Positions 9,286 through 19,760 are shown, counted from the stretch's first letter. The stretch: 21,895 nucleotides of DNA from Brachionus plicatilis (GCA_010279815.1 QEOQ01000640.1:1763044-1784938), one strand, 5' to 3'. Translations and numbers: made by a program. The notes: generated by a model from the letters alone, not told the origin.

Positions 9286-9612
9286 TGTGTTGTTTAGTAA
9301 AGCTGTTCTGGTAATACGTTGATTTCGATGGGTGTCTCCACGGGCATGATTTATCTCTGACGTGTTGACGTGTTCCCCTTTGGAGGTTCTTGTTCCCTTT
9401 GATTTTCACTTGTAATTGGGAGAGTATCCGTGACATGTGGTCGTTGGACCTGTTCGCGATTTGAATATCGCTGTTGGTTATTTATACGTCAATAGTTTTT
9501 CTCTTTATGTCTACTGTACTGTGGATATTCAGTTCTAAAATGTGAGTTTAGTTGATTTCTTCCCTTTTGGTGGGATGAATTGACATAATTGATTTCTGAT
9601 TTTTCTTTAAAA
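9286..9612 (-). pseudogene. Decayed gag-like or element-derived coding segment
   Basis: On the minus strand this GC-richer stretch reads as a long frame rich in Q, N, R, P and T. Recognisable runs are EKSEINYVNSSHQKGRNQL, NREQVQRPHVTDTLPITSEN and PVETPIEINVLPEQLY. A TGA and a TAA interrupt it before the final TAA at about 9295. The next frame downstream (9236) is in phase with it, so both may belong to one decayed element. No domain is recognised. The hydrophilic composition is like gag or nucleocapsid-type proteins, which is suggestive only. Confidence 0.35.
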
Positions 9613-10351
9613 AAAAGAATAAAAAACAAAAAAATAAAGTTCACGAAATTCAAAACTTTAGTGCTATCTGGAAATTCAAAACTTTAGTGCTATCTGAATT
9701 TCACATTTTTGACTCAAAATTCGTAATCTAAGCCCTCAAAAACCCCAAAAAAAAATTTTTCTTCACCCAGGGTTCCAAAAATAGCAAACCTTTTAAAAAG
9801 TTGTTGTTCTTTAAGACTCAAAATCTCAAAGATAAAACTTAAAAATATTAAAAAAGTATATATATTCTGAAAGAGCATAAAATTCTCTACAAGCTAATGT
9901 AATTTAGGAAAAAAAAAAAGGGTGTGGCGGTTTTTGTTGGCTAAAAAAAGGAAAAAAATGTGTTTTTTCTGGTTTAAATCGAATCTCCTCCGAGGGATCA
10001 ATTATGGCCCGATTTATTTTTTTTTAAAAAAATCTAGACAAAATTCTGAACAAATCTATGGTTTTAATTTTTTATTTTATTGCTTTATTTTTCTTAAAAA
10101 ATCTCTTTAAATTATGTGATTTTTAACAAATTTGTCAAATTTGTATTCTTTTATTAGAATTTTTAGATTAAACTAAAGAATTCGATATTTTTAGGTGCTC
10201 AACTACTGTTTTTTTCGATTTTCCTGAAAAATATGCTTTTAGAACTTGACCGTTTGTCGCACCATTATTGTAACCTACTAAACACCGCCAAAATCGTCTA
10301 ATTAATTTTTTTTGAAAACTCAGAACCCAAATACTTTTCTTTTGTTTCGGC

Positions 10352-10549
10352 TTAAACTTCCATAATTCTTGGAAATGTCTGATTTTTTCTTGCTCTAATA
10401 TGCTGTTTTAAATAACACCAAAGACCTTCTATAGGATTGAGCTCATAATGAAATTTAGGCGAAAAAACAACTTTATGTCCATATTTTTTGGCTAATATCT
10501 CAAGATTGCTTTCAGTGTGAAAAGCTGGATGCTTAGATAAAATATGTTT
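10352..10549 (-). pseudogene. DDE (Tc1/mariner-like) transposase C-terminal fragment
   Basis: An open run of 65 codons ends at a TAA. It includes KKYGHKVVFSPKFHYELNPI followed by EGLWCYLKQHIRAR. The H-x-x-LNPIE-x-x-W pattern is the region around the third catalytic acidic residue (the E of NPIE) in DDE_3-type transposases of the Tc1/mariner/IS630 group. No upstream catalytic aspartates are present. The stop falls where the inverted copy on the plus strand has a leucine codon (TTA against TAA), so this copy has decayed. Confidence 0.8.
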
Positions 10550-10572
10550 CGATTTTGGCGGTGTTTAGTAGG

Positions 10573-10738
10573 TGTTATTTAAAACAGCATATTAGAGCAA
10601 GAACAAATCAGACATTTCCAAGAATTATGGAAGTTTTAGCCGAAGCAAAAGAAAAGTATTTGGGTTCTGAGCTTTCAAAAAAAATTAATTTGACGATTTT
10701 GGCGGTGTTTAGTAGGTTACAATGATGGTGCGACAAAA
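10573..10738 (+). pseudogene. Inverted second copy of the transposase C-terminus, frameshifted
   Basis: The plus strand encodes CYLKQHIRARTNQTFPRIME and then LAEAKEKYLGSELSKK, repeating the end of the minus-strand fragment and running past its stop. A +1 shift near 10695 brings in RFWRCLVGYNDGATK, which looks like the true C-terminus of this transposase type. The pair is therefore a head-to-head duplication of one gene end. Confidence 0.75.
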
Positions 10739-10859
10739 TTTTTTTTTTGCCTCCTTCAAAAAAATTTTTTTTTGGGGTTTTTGAGGGCTTAGATTACGAA
10801 TTTTGAGTCAAAAATGTGAAATTCAGATAGCACTAAAGTTTTGAATTTCGTGAACTTTA

Positions 10860-11150
10860 GAAAAAGAATAAAGGACTATTTTGAAGTTAAAAATTAAGAG
10901 ATAAAAAAATTGAAAAAAATACTTTTATATTTTAGTGATATTTTAAATGCAAATTATTTATTAACTTAATAAATAGTTAAATCTTAATCGTCAGGAATTA
11001 TTAATCTTGATTAAAATGTTCATTAGATCTTGGCAAATGATTCTTAAGCTTCTTGGCTTGTTGGCATAGCAACCAAAATTCATAAATCCATTAAACTAAT
11101 AATTATATTAAAAATTCTATTTTTTTTAAACTTTTCTATAAAATTAAATA
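10860..11150 (+). promoter_or_regulatory. Upstream region of the ankyrin gene
   Basis: This 291-bp spacer separates the foldback element from the ankyrin ATG. It is AT-rich with no open frame. It contains the X-box-like site listed separately and a Cytosine/purine-poor run (TTTTTTTTAAACTTTTC) just before the start. No clear TATA box can be picked out against the AT background. Confidence 0.4.
11060..11073 (+). promoter_or_regulatory. X-box-like RFX site
   Basis: GTTGGCATAGCAAC is a near-palindrome matching the RFX X-box consensus RYYNYYATRRNRAC at 13 of 14 positions (G instead of a pyrimidine at position 5). It lies 77 bp upstream of the ATG of the ankyrin gene, the distance typical of X-boxes in ciliary genes of nematodes. 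Function is inferred from motif and position. Confidence 0.5.
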
Positions 11151-12927
11151 ATGTCAAAAGCAAATAAAGACTTAGTTTTCTTAAACCAAAATTTAAAGGT
11201 AACTCCCGGAGTTTCCAGAGAAAACACAAGCTTATCGACTAGCAAACCAACAAAATTTAATAAGATAGATCAAAGAGAGTCATGGCTGCAGCAGCTTCAT
11301 GGTAATCCAAACGTAGATCGTTTGGTAGAAGACATCCGAGTCAAACCTTCTCTAAACATTCTTCAAAATGACTTAAAAAAAGAATTCGAAGATTTTCTAA
11401 GTATTTCAGTAAATAACTCAATTCAAAAATTTAAGCCAACCGATACCGAAAACAATGACACAAGTTTTTTTCTCACCCAGATCGAAAATCCATCTCGCAT
11501 TGAATTTCCCAATTACGAACAAAATATCAACACAGACAAAACAACTGATCGGCCTAAGACCACCACTAACAATAAAAAAAATTTCCAACTTGCTTTAATA
11601 CCAACTGAAAAGGAATCAAAAAAATACCAAGATTTGCTTCAGCTCAAACAGGTCATTCAAAGCCTCAAAACGAACGAATTGCCAAATTTTCAGGCTGAAT
11701 TTCACCAACTTTGTCAGTTTGACGATGACGCAAAATTTTTGGAAAATTTAAAAATTGTAATTTAAAAAAAAATAAATTTAATAATTGAATTTAAAAGAGA
11801 AAAAATTAAGGAATCAAATTCTAGAATAGTAGAAGAAAAAAATGGCCTAGGTCGCTGTGGAATACACGAGTGCTGCATTCGAGGCAATACCAATCTTCTA
11901 GCAAAATTAATTCCTTATTCAAAAAACATCAACGCACAAGACAATAATGGTTGCACAGCAGCGCATATTGCTGCCAAATTTGGTCAAGTGGAATGTCTTA
12001 AAATTTTGTACGATCATGGAATAGATTTATCTTTGCCAGATAAAAATGGAAAAATTTTAACCCACTACGCAGCAGAGTTCAACCATCCAAAAGTTATAGA
12101 ACTTTGTCTAGAACTAGAAATTTCTTTGGCTACGAGATGCAAGAGTGGAAAACTGCCTATTCACTATGCCAGTGAATTCGGCTCTTTAGAAACCCTTAAA
12201 AAGATTGTATCAATTGATTTATCAGTGCGAGATGGCAATGGAAACACTGCTGCGCACTTGGCAGTGCAAACTGACCGTCTCAATTGCCTAAAATACTTGG
12301 TCAAACTTGGTCTGCCCTTGAACAACACTAAAAACAAGATGGGACGGAATGTTCCGCATGAGGCTTGCTATTTTGGAGCCATCAATTGCTTGCATTGGAT
12401 GTTTGAGAGTGATCTTGTGGATTTGAATTCTTTCGATGGTCAGCTAAATTAATTTAAAGCTTATTTTTAATAGAATTTAATTTTAGACTTAAACAACTCG
12501 TTGGCCCACAGCTGTTGTGCTGGAGGACAAGCTGAGTCTCTTAATTGTTGTATTCAGCACAATGTTGACATATGCAGTCTCAATTTAAATTTGGAAACTC
12601 CGATTGAACTGGCAAGAAAAATAGGAAAAGGGCTTCATATTGAGAAAGCTAGTAAATGACAAAAAAAAATAAAAATTTTTAAATTAGTTCATTATTTTGT
12701 TAGTCAAGAACGAAATAACTTGTGGACATTGTGTGAAAAATGCTTTGAGTTTAAAAATTCAAAAAGAAAATGAGAAGACTGTTCCGGAGCGGATTATAGA
12801 GAAAAATTATGATAATATTTACTGTAAGAATCGGAATGCAGTGATTAAATCGGCGGAAAATGCTAAAACAATGCCCAAAAGTGCTAAACGGGATCTAGTT
12901 GCGCAATTTTTTGGACCCGAAATTTGA
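11151..12927 (+). CDS. Ankyrin-repeat protein, four exons
   Basis: Exons 11151-11756, 11811-12438, 12487-12651 and 12704-12927 join in frame into 540 residues. The introns are 54, 48 and 52 bp, with phases 0, 1 and 1. The first intron ends ATTAAG rather than the more inviting TTCTAG at 11824, because only the former keeps the frame. Residues 1-202 are polar and low in complexity. Residues about 217-460 hold roughly seven ankyrin repeats and a partial eighth; clear units are NGCTAAHIAAKFGQVECLK, SGKLPIHYASEFGSLETLKK and GNTAAHLAVQTDRLNCLKYL. The tail (KNEITCGHCVKNAL, then a basic region) has a CxxC pair and ends PKSAKRDLVAQFFGPEI. Ankyrin arrays bind proteins; no enzyme domain is present. The repeat style resembles ANKRD42-type proteins, but I cannot assign an orthologue. 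An X-box-like site upstream hints at a ciliary role. Confidence 0.85.
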
Positions 12928-13208
12928 TTTGATTTAAAAAAATATGTTTTATTTAAAACTGTTTCTTTTTCAAATATTTTTTTTAATTTTTAGAATTTTT
13001 ATAAATGATATGGGCACTAATTTGCTGCTTTATTTTGTAATCTATATAAGTAAACTGAAAAAAACTGCAAAAAAATTAAATATTTTAAACCAGCTTTAGA
13101 AAAATATTTAAAAGAAAAAAGTTGACCAATTTTTTATTTTTTTATATTGACTTTATAAAAATTTCCACATTTATGAAGAGTTAAAAATATTTTTTTTTTT
13201 GAGAATGT
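12928..13208. other. Gene-free AT-rich spacer downstream of the ankyrin gene
   Basis: This is the 3' flank of the ankyrin gene. No canonical AATAAA was identified close to the stop, and no exon-like sequence was seen up to the MITE at 13217. Confidence 0.5.
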
Positions 13209-13608
13209 GCATTTAGAGCATGTTGAAGTTCAAGATCAAATGATCAAATGCTTAATTAAAAAGTAAGCATAATAATTTCTTAAATTAACGAAATTATTTT
13301 TTTTTTTTGATTATGCTACAGTCTCAAAAAATTATTTTAAGTTGATCATAAAATAAATGGATTAATAATCGATTTTTAGAATTAAAAGAGTAAAAAATCC
13401 GAAATACAAAAAACTCAACTTCGCAAAGATAATAAAATTAAAAAAACAAATAATATTTTATGTTGACTGATTTCCTAAAAAATATCAAGAATATTATATC
13501 AAGAATTTTATGAAATTCTACCTAATTCTTCAGGAAATTTATTATTAAAAATAAAATAAGCAATTTGATATAAAGTTTTGATCATAAACTTCAACATGCC
13601 GCATTTAG
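13209..13608. mobile_element. MULE-like MITE (copy B) with 8-bp target duplication
   Basis: GCATTTAG occurs at 13209-13216 and 13601-13608. The inverted right end reads GGCATGTTGAAGTTTATGAT, and the left end reads AGCATGTTGAAGTTCAAGAT. The shared TTGAAGTTTATGATC core is the same as in copy A (1619). Length is 384 bp, close to copy A's ancestral 377 bp. It is non-coding. Confidence 0.75.
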
Positions 13609-14025
13609 TTTATATTTGGTAATCTTTAACAAACCAATTAGTTTCATTTAATTACGAAATTCACAAAAAATACTCATAGTATTTATCTTAAAAAATAAAC
13701 TTTTTTAATTAATTATTATTAAAAGAATAATTGAAAAAAATGTTAAAAAAAACAAATTCTTTTCAAAAATCTCTAGCAACATTTTTGAATATGAACCAAA
13801 ATATCTACAATATTAAAAAAGCATAAACTTTTTAGTGGTGATAAATTTAATCTAAATTTTCTGAGAAGAAAAAAAACTGACTGAAAATTTTATTTGTTGA
13901 GCTAAATTTTTATTAATTTTTGACTGAAAAAATAAATCCTATTTTCCGACTAAATAAACTAATTCGGTTCACAAAAATATTAATTTAAATGACAAAAATA
14001 AAAATTAATTAAAAAATGTAATTGA
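13609..14025. other. Gene-free AT-rich stretch
   Basis: I see no exon or repeat pair here. The composition is almost pure A/T with short homopolymer runs. Confidence 0.5.
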
Positions 14026-14029
14026 TTTA

Positions 14030-14137
14030 TTAGCTATTAGGGTTTTTAAAAGTTACTTCCTTTGATTCTTCGTTTTCTCGGTAAATCCGCATCAGTTTAA
14101 TAATAAACGAGTGGTGCTTCGTGAGACTTCCTTCCAT
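14030..14137 (-). CDS. Possible 35-residue small protein
   Basis: The frame starts MEGSLTKHHSFIIKLMRIYR and continues ENEESKEVTFKNPNS to a TAA. Its base composition is clearly richer in G and C than the flanks, and amino-acid use is balanced, unlike chance AT-rich frames. An AATAAA (14031-14026) overlaps the stop exactly as in the mTERF gene at 5046. No family is recognised. It may be a true small gene or the last exon of a larger one whose upstream exons lie towards 14300. Confidence 0.4.
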   Translation of the reverse strand: MEGSLTKHHSFIIKLMRIYRENEESKEVTFKNPNS

Positions 14138-14189
14138 TTTAAAAATTTAAAATATATCTAAGTAATAATCAAAAAGAAAATATGTTTTT

Positions 14190-14557
14190 ATTTTTTTTGT
14201 TTATCATTAATAATTATACTAAATAAAGGAATAAATAAAGGACCAATTAATGAGCCTTTACCGGAACCATTGGTAATGTATTTTCATCACTATCATATGT
14301 TAAATTAAAAATACAAAATGATATAATAATATAATGCCATACTTGCAATAGGAAAAAAAGAAAAAATAAGGAATTAACGGGTGTTCAATAAAGGTTGGCG
14401 CGAGTTTGTTTTCGATAAAATCTGGTGATTGGTTCATCCAAAACTTTTGAAATTTTATACATATATACATTAGACCTTCATGATTACAAAACACTTTGTA
14501 TAATTTATCTGCTTTGTTTATAACGGCATAACCTTGACTCCACATAAATAATCTCAA
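14190..14557 (-). pseudogene. Possible coding fragment of unknown family
   Basis: An 85-codon open frame from 14557 contains GYAVINKADKLYKVFCNHEG and WMNQSPDFIENKLAPTFIEH, in DNA slightly richer in GC than its surroundings. A second frame ends YDSDENTLPMVP at a good donor (CCG|GTAAAG), and a 43-bp intron ending TTTATTTAG could follow. The two pieces are in different frames and I could not join them convincingly. It may be a worn transposon protein or a gene model I have not solved. Confidence 0.25.
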
Positions 14558-15314
14558 TGTCCTCCTAGTTAATGATATTATTTTAATAAGTTTTAGTTGT
14601 GATTTGGGGGTGACTGGTTAGTTTTTTTTTTCATAAAAAAAAAATGCTTTAGAGTCTCCGTATCTTGATCAGCGTCCAATAATGCCATTCTCTGCCTTTT
14701 CGATTGAAATTGATTTTTTTAAATTTAAATTAATTTTTTTTAATTTAAATTAATTTTTGCCAGTTATTTCTTTAGTCACCTATATTATTTAAATTTGTAA
14801 TCATTTACGGTTAAATTTGTAGGCCCGACAATATTTAATTTGTTAGTAAATTAGTTTATTTCGCAGTCATGTAGTTTTTTTTGTCAGTCTATTAAGTGAT
14901 GGCCTATTAAAAAAAATCTCTTTTTTAAAAAATTTCTATTTTAAATCATTAATATTTTTTTATATTATAAATTGAAAATTTTTGAATAAAAGACAAATTG
15001 GTCTGTTAAAAAAAGCTCGTTCGTTCAAAAAATGTTTTGAAAGTATCTCGTTGTATTGATATAATTTTCAAATTATTTATAATCGTTCACAATTAATTCT
15101 AATAATTCAGCCAACAAAAAAATTTGATTGTTGTTGTGAAAATTGAATTTAAGTTATTTAAAAAATACGAGAAATAAATAGGAGATAAAATAAAAAACAT
15201 ACAATATTCCAAAAATAATTTTATTTAAAATTTTTTCTCTTGCAAAAATTGATCTTCTAGTTTTTCTCATGAATGTCCAGAATACCCAAATAGTCTATTT
15301 TACTCATAAAACCT

Positions 15315-15683
15315 AAAACATGCGGCAATGTGAAATTTTAGTACAAAAATTACAGTACAAAAAGTAAAAACTTGATAATTTATTTTCTAATTGTGCAAAA
15401 ATGGTTCTGCAAAAAGTACAATATTGTACAAATTTGTACAAAAGAATTCCAAGCTCTGCAAAAACTCTGCAATTTTCTGTAAAATGCACACCATCAAAAA
15501 ATCCTTGATTAAACTCTGCATTAAACTGCAGAGTTTTTGCAGAGCTTGGAATTCTTTTGTACAAATTTGTACAATATTGTACTTTTTGCAGAACCATTTT
15601 TGCACAATTAGAAAAGAAATTATTAAGTTTTTACTTTTTGTACTGTAATTTTTGTACTAAAATTTCACATTGCCAAAACATGC
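15315..15683. mobile_element. Palindromic MULE-like MITE (copy C) with 9-bp target duplication
   Basis: AAAACATGC occurs at 15315-15323 and 15675-15683. The 351-bp element (15324-15674) has inverted arms of 148 bp (15324-15471 and 15527-15674) with only two differences that I can see, and a 55-bp loop. Its start, GGCAATGTGAAATTTTAG, resembles copies A and B. It also shares internal ACTCTGCAA and AAATGCACA words with copy A. The open frames on both strands here are by-products of the palindrome. Confidence 0.9.
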
Positions 15684-15774
15684 AAATATTAATTTTTAAA
15701 ATAAGTAATTTAAATTTGAGAAATTAGATAATCAAAAATCAACAAATTTAATATGTTTTATACTTTTGATTAAC

Positions 15775-15925
15775 TTAGATATTTTCTGTATGATCCTTAG
15801 TTCTTTTTGATCGTCTTGGATCATTGCTTCCTTTGTTATTGTCTCCACTATCATCATGATTGTTTTTTCAGTATCACCAGTTCATCTTTTTTTCTTTATC
15901 TTCTTTTTTCAAATTAAGACTCTTT
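15775..15925 (-). pseudogene. Weak coding-like fragment, hydrophilic
   Basis: On the minus strand, LNLKKEDKEKK and, after two in-frame stops, NNHDDSGDNNKGSNDPRRSK and RTKDHTENI can be read. Charged, non-hydrophobic composition and higher GC than the flanks suggest former or cryptic exons. No family, start or splice model can be supported. Confidence 0.2.
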
Positions 15926-16925
15926 AATGAGTTGTCGAAAATGAAATTTAAAATACTTTTAGTTATCGTTTAATTTTAATTTGTTATTAAAATATTTTTT
16001 GTTTTTTTTTCAATCAATATTTTTAATGAAAATACATTTTTTTGTTTTTGGTGTAAATTTAAGTCTTTTTTGATCTGTTTAAAAAGCCGTCAGAATTTAT
16101 TCTATTTTTAGATCAAAAGGAAAAAATCTAAAAATAAGCCAAAAAGAACTCATTTAATCGATTTGGCAATAATTGAATAAATTTTTAAATTTTGTTTATT
16201 TATTTTATCTAATTATTTTAAATTTACTTTTTTTTTATCTAATGGATTCTTTTGTACTCAACAATACTTTAAAAACAATCAAAAAATTAATTGAAATCTC
16301 CAAAATTTAGAAGAGAACAATTGAAAATAATTTTGATGCGTCAATAAGTTAATAATTTTTAAAATCTTATATTTCATCATTGAACATTACCAAGCCAGCA
16401 ATTAAATGCTTTTTCATCAAATCAATTTTTAGATACTATTTGTTTTGTTATCCTATTCTTTTAAGGTTTCTCCAGATCTAATAGTGCTTCAAATTGAGTA
16501 TTTTTATTAAAATTAAATTAAATTTACTACACAATAAAAAAAGAAAAATTTATAAATAGTTTAAATTGATAAAAATTTTTGAAAAAAAATTGACAAATAA
16601 ATTTAAAAAAAATTTTTGTTCATCTTGAACATAAAATTAATTAATCATATCATTATCATTATCCAATTTTAGCTTTATATTTTGTAAAAGATTTTTTATT
16701 AATTTTTTTTTAAAAATTCTTTTAATTAAAAAAAAATTAAAATAAATTCCTTTAAACAAGCTTATTTAAATTTAAATTTTAAAATAAAATAAAATTTTTA
16801 TTATTTAATTAAAAAAAAGCACTAAATTAAATCTTTAATTTGTTTTTTTTTATCTAAGGCATTTCTCCGATTTTCAAAGGTAAAGCAATACCATAAACAT
16901 TGAATGATTTTTGAATTTTTTGAAT
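15926..16925. other. Gene-free AT-rich stretch with one small hairpin
   Basis: No exon is supported. A short hairpin pairs TATTTTTAGAT at 16103-16113 with ATCTAAAAATA at 16126-16136, with a 12-base loop. This is the 3' flank of the minus-strand gene that ends at 16926. Confidence 0.45.
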
Positions 16926-18051
16926 TTAATTTCCATTTAGATCAATAAACTGATATTTTTTATCAGCATTTGGCACAAAAGCAAGCCAACTGTTCAAAAT
17001 TGCTCCATTTTTTAAATTTAAATCTAAAGAAAAATAGATATTTTTTTTCAGAATTTAAAAAATTACTTGAACATTTAGTAGTATTTTTTTCTAAGTTTTT
17101 TTCAATCATTACTGTATCATTTATTTTATGAGCTCTTACACACATCAAGTCTTCCGAGGTTCTATCAGAACCATCTGAATTGCCAAAACAACTATATCTG
17201 CTATTAAAAGGTGCCGAAAATTCAACTTCAATCATTTCAGAATTCGGAGACAAATTAATCTTTGGGAAAAAAAATAAAATATTTATCAGATTATTTTATA
17301 AACAAACCGGAACAATTTTGAAAACATCATATCTCTCTAGAGATTCAATAGCCTGTGTATATTTTTTCAAGCCTAAAAAAATGCCAAAAGAATATTTGTC
17401 ATATATTTTATCAAAAGCAAAATCAACGTCAAATTTCCACAAACAATCACTAGAAACTGCTAATTTATTTGGATAAATCAATAAGCCCAGGCATTCTCTG
17501 GTTCTATTTAGATTTTTTGATGAAATTTGTAATAGCCCAAAGTAAGATGTAAAAATCTCGTCTTGAAAGTCCAAATATTGGCATGCTAAAAAAATATAAA
17601 TTTTAAATTTTAAACTTTTTATTCATTGTTTTACTTGAACTGATTTCCAAGGATTTTTTCGAAGGAACATCAAATGAGCTATTCCTATTCTTTCTTGCAA
17701 AAAAAGGAACTTGAAAAAAAAATAAAGTCTCGGAAAAAATACCATTTTAGTTTTACCGAACATGTAAATGATGCACAAAGTGACCACTACAGTCACTATT
17801 ATCAAGAATACAAGAATGCCAATTATTTTGAGCTTGTCACAGAGCGATAATTTGCTTTGTTTTTCCGAGTCATCATCTTTAGGCGTTCCAATTATAATGG
17901 GATTTTCCTTAGGATCTATCAAACCAACTTGGATAAGACTGATTATGTTCTTAAGTTGTTGGTCGAGTTCTGGCTGGCTAAAAAGTCCATTTTCAATATT
18001 ACTGGTGTTTGTGTAGCTTGAATTATAGTCAGGGAGTACTTCAGGCTTCAT
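16926..18051 (-). CDS. Single-pass membrane serine-protease homologue, probably inactive
   Basis: Exons 18051-17757, 17709-17635, 17585-17308, 17259-17067 and 17023-16926 join in frame into 312 residues; introns are 47, 49, 48 and 43 bp. Residues 1-75 are polar. A hydrophobic helix at about 76-97 (IIGILVFLIIVTVVVTLCII) precedes basic RKNR, so it is a type II-like anchor. The C-terminal 188 residues follow the peptidase S1 (trypsin) order. C155-x15-C171 matches the Cys42-Cys58 spacing, with CLGLLI for CGGSLI and SSDC for AAHC. SEMIEVEFSAP (223-233) stands where NDIALLKLSSP is found. EDLMC (252-256) and TKCSNLNLKNGAIL (277-290) stand for the CAG and CQGDSGGPL regions. The catalytic His is replaced by Asp170, and the GDSGG serine is absent, so proteolysis is not expected. 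The domain is shorter than the usual 220-240 residues. The family call is by pattern and could be wrong; the splice model is stronger. Confidence 0.7.
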
Positions 18052-19760
18052 TTTGAAATTAAATAATTTTTTTTTTAGAATTTAAAAAATTTTCAAATGG
18101 TGATTTACATAAATCAATAATATTTATGGCGAAAATGTTACTAACATCTTAATATATTTAATTTCAAATTTTAAAATTGATAAAAATCTAAAACCTCAAG
18201 GATTTACATTTGATATGATCGAAATAAATGAAACCATTTTAATTTGTTTTAATTGATTTACGGATTTGGACGCAACATTTTATTTTTAATTCATCATTAA
18301 ATAAGTGATTAAGCAAAGAGAGTATTTTATTTAAACTGATATTAATTTAATATAAAATAAATTTAAATCTAGTCAAAATTATAATTTATGGTTTGCTGCA
18401 TAATTTTAATTATTGTTTTGTTTAAAATTCAATGTTTTATTTAATCAAAATCAATAATTAAAGTTTCGTTTTGAAATTTATGTATTCAGTAATTTAGCTT
18501 GAGTTTACTAGTGAATCCTCTAAAAAAAATTAATTTTGCCATTTTAATAGGTTAAAAAATGCTCCCATTCAAATTATTTTAGTTTCTTCTTAAACTTTTA
18601 AAATATAAATATCTTTTTATTTGATGTTAATTAACATAAAATAATGTGCTTGTTTGAAGAACTTTTTTAAATGATTTACAAAGAATTCTTCAAACTATTC
18701 ATTACTTTACTTTGTTTGATGTATTTTTTCGATAATCAGTTAAAAGGAAAAATTGTGGCAAAATAATTTTATTAGGATGCAAAAATTTTAAATTAATCAG
18801 TATTAAAATATGATTGAAATTATTTTTTTAGATATTAAAAATGAGCTGATGAGTTTTTGAGGGTTTTTCATCACATTTTTATCATTAATTAAAAAATTTA
18901 GTTTTAATGATCAAACAAATAGGTTTTTCACAGTTTGTTTTTTATTAGATTGAATCAAAAAATTTGAATTAAAAAAAACTGAGTCTTTTTAAATGAAGCA
19001 TTTATTACAGTATTATTGTGAAAGTTTGATAAAACTCTAAACAAAATGAATAGTTATTAAAAAATTTGGCAATGATAATTTTTGCCAAAAAGAAAGATTC
19101 CTTTCTCACAGTTTAACATTTGCTTTAAAAGTTTGTGATAATAAAACAAATGTTTTTAAAGCTAATGCTATAAACTTTACAAGTGATTTAAGATTAAACA
19201 CCCATGCTGTTGTCTATAAAATTCACTACTTATTATTTTAATCTCACTTTTTAGTTTTTAGCTAAAAATATCTTATTATTAATAATCTTCGCTCTGGATA
19301 AAAACATACGAATAATAAACAAATATTTTTTTTCGGGATTTCTCACTCAAAATAACCAAACTATGCAACTTTTATATAAATTGACGCTCTCTATATTTTT
19401 ATGTTTTTATTTTAAAGTTTTTTTTTCTCTCATGACAACATCCTAGCGGTGCTTTCCAAAATGAACAAATAAAATAATACGCAGAAATGGATTTTTGCTA
19501 TTAAATAATTGAAAAATATGATTTAAAAATTCAATCAGGTAAAATTCTTCATTAAATTAAAGTAATAAAAAATTCAATAATTTTTTAGTAATTTTTTTAA
19601 ACATTTTATGTTTGTTTTATTAAGTGGTGTATTAAAATAATAACAAATTTTCTGTCAAGATTCATCCTCTTTTTTAAATTATCTTTTTATTTAATATTTT
19701 TAATTAGTTTTACCTTAAATAATTTTATTTCTAAAGATTCCCTATTCTTTTTTAAACAGA
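18052..19760. other. Gene-free AT-rich stretch
   Basis: This is the 5' flank of the protease-homologue gene. I found no exon, no paired transposon ends and no strong motif. Confidence 0.5.

Larger units (their letters stand above)
9635..10859. mobile_element. TA-flanked foldback element with inverted DDE transposase fragments
   Basis: TA flanks AAGTTCACG...CGTGAACTT at 9635-9636 and 10858-10859. The outer inverted arms cover about 9637-9760 and 10750-10857. An inner inverted pair covers about 10250-10430 and 10555-10735. A 26-bp unit (9645-9670) is tandemly duplicated at 9671-9696 in the left arm only. A 23-bp word beginning CGATTTTGGCGG appears three times, once inverted. The inner arms and loop encode pieces of a Tc1/mariner-type DDE transposase. 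The element cannot encode a whole enzyme and is non-autonomous. Confidence 0.8.

Noticed and set aside
15313..15648. Three overlapping open frames on both strands, Cys-rich
   Set aside because: They are mirror images generated by the palindromic MITE at 15324-15674, not genes.
17586..17756. A single 171-bp intron in the membrane protein gene
   Set aside because: A 75-bp exon (17709-17635) with good donor and acceptor fits in frame and leaves introns of 47 and 49 bp, matching the other introns.
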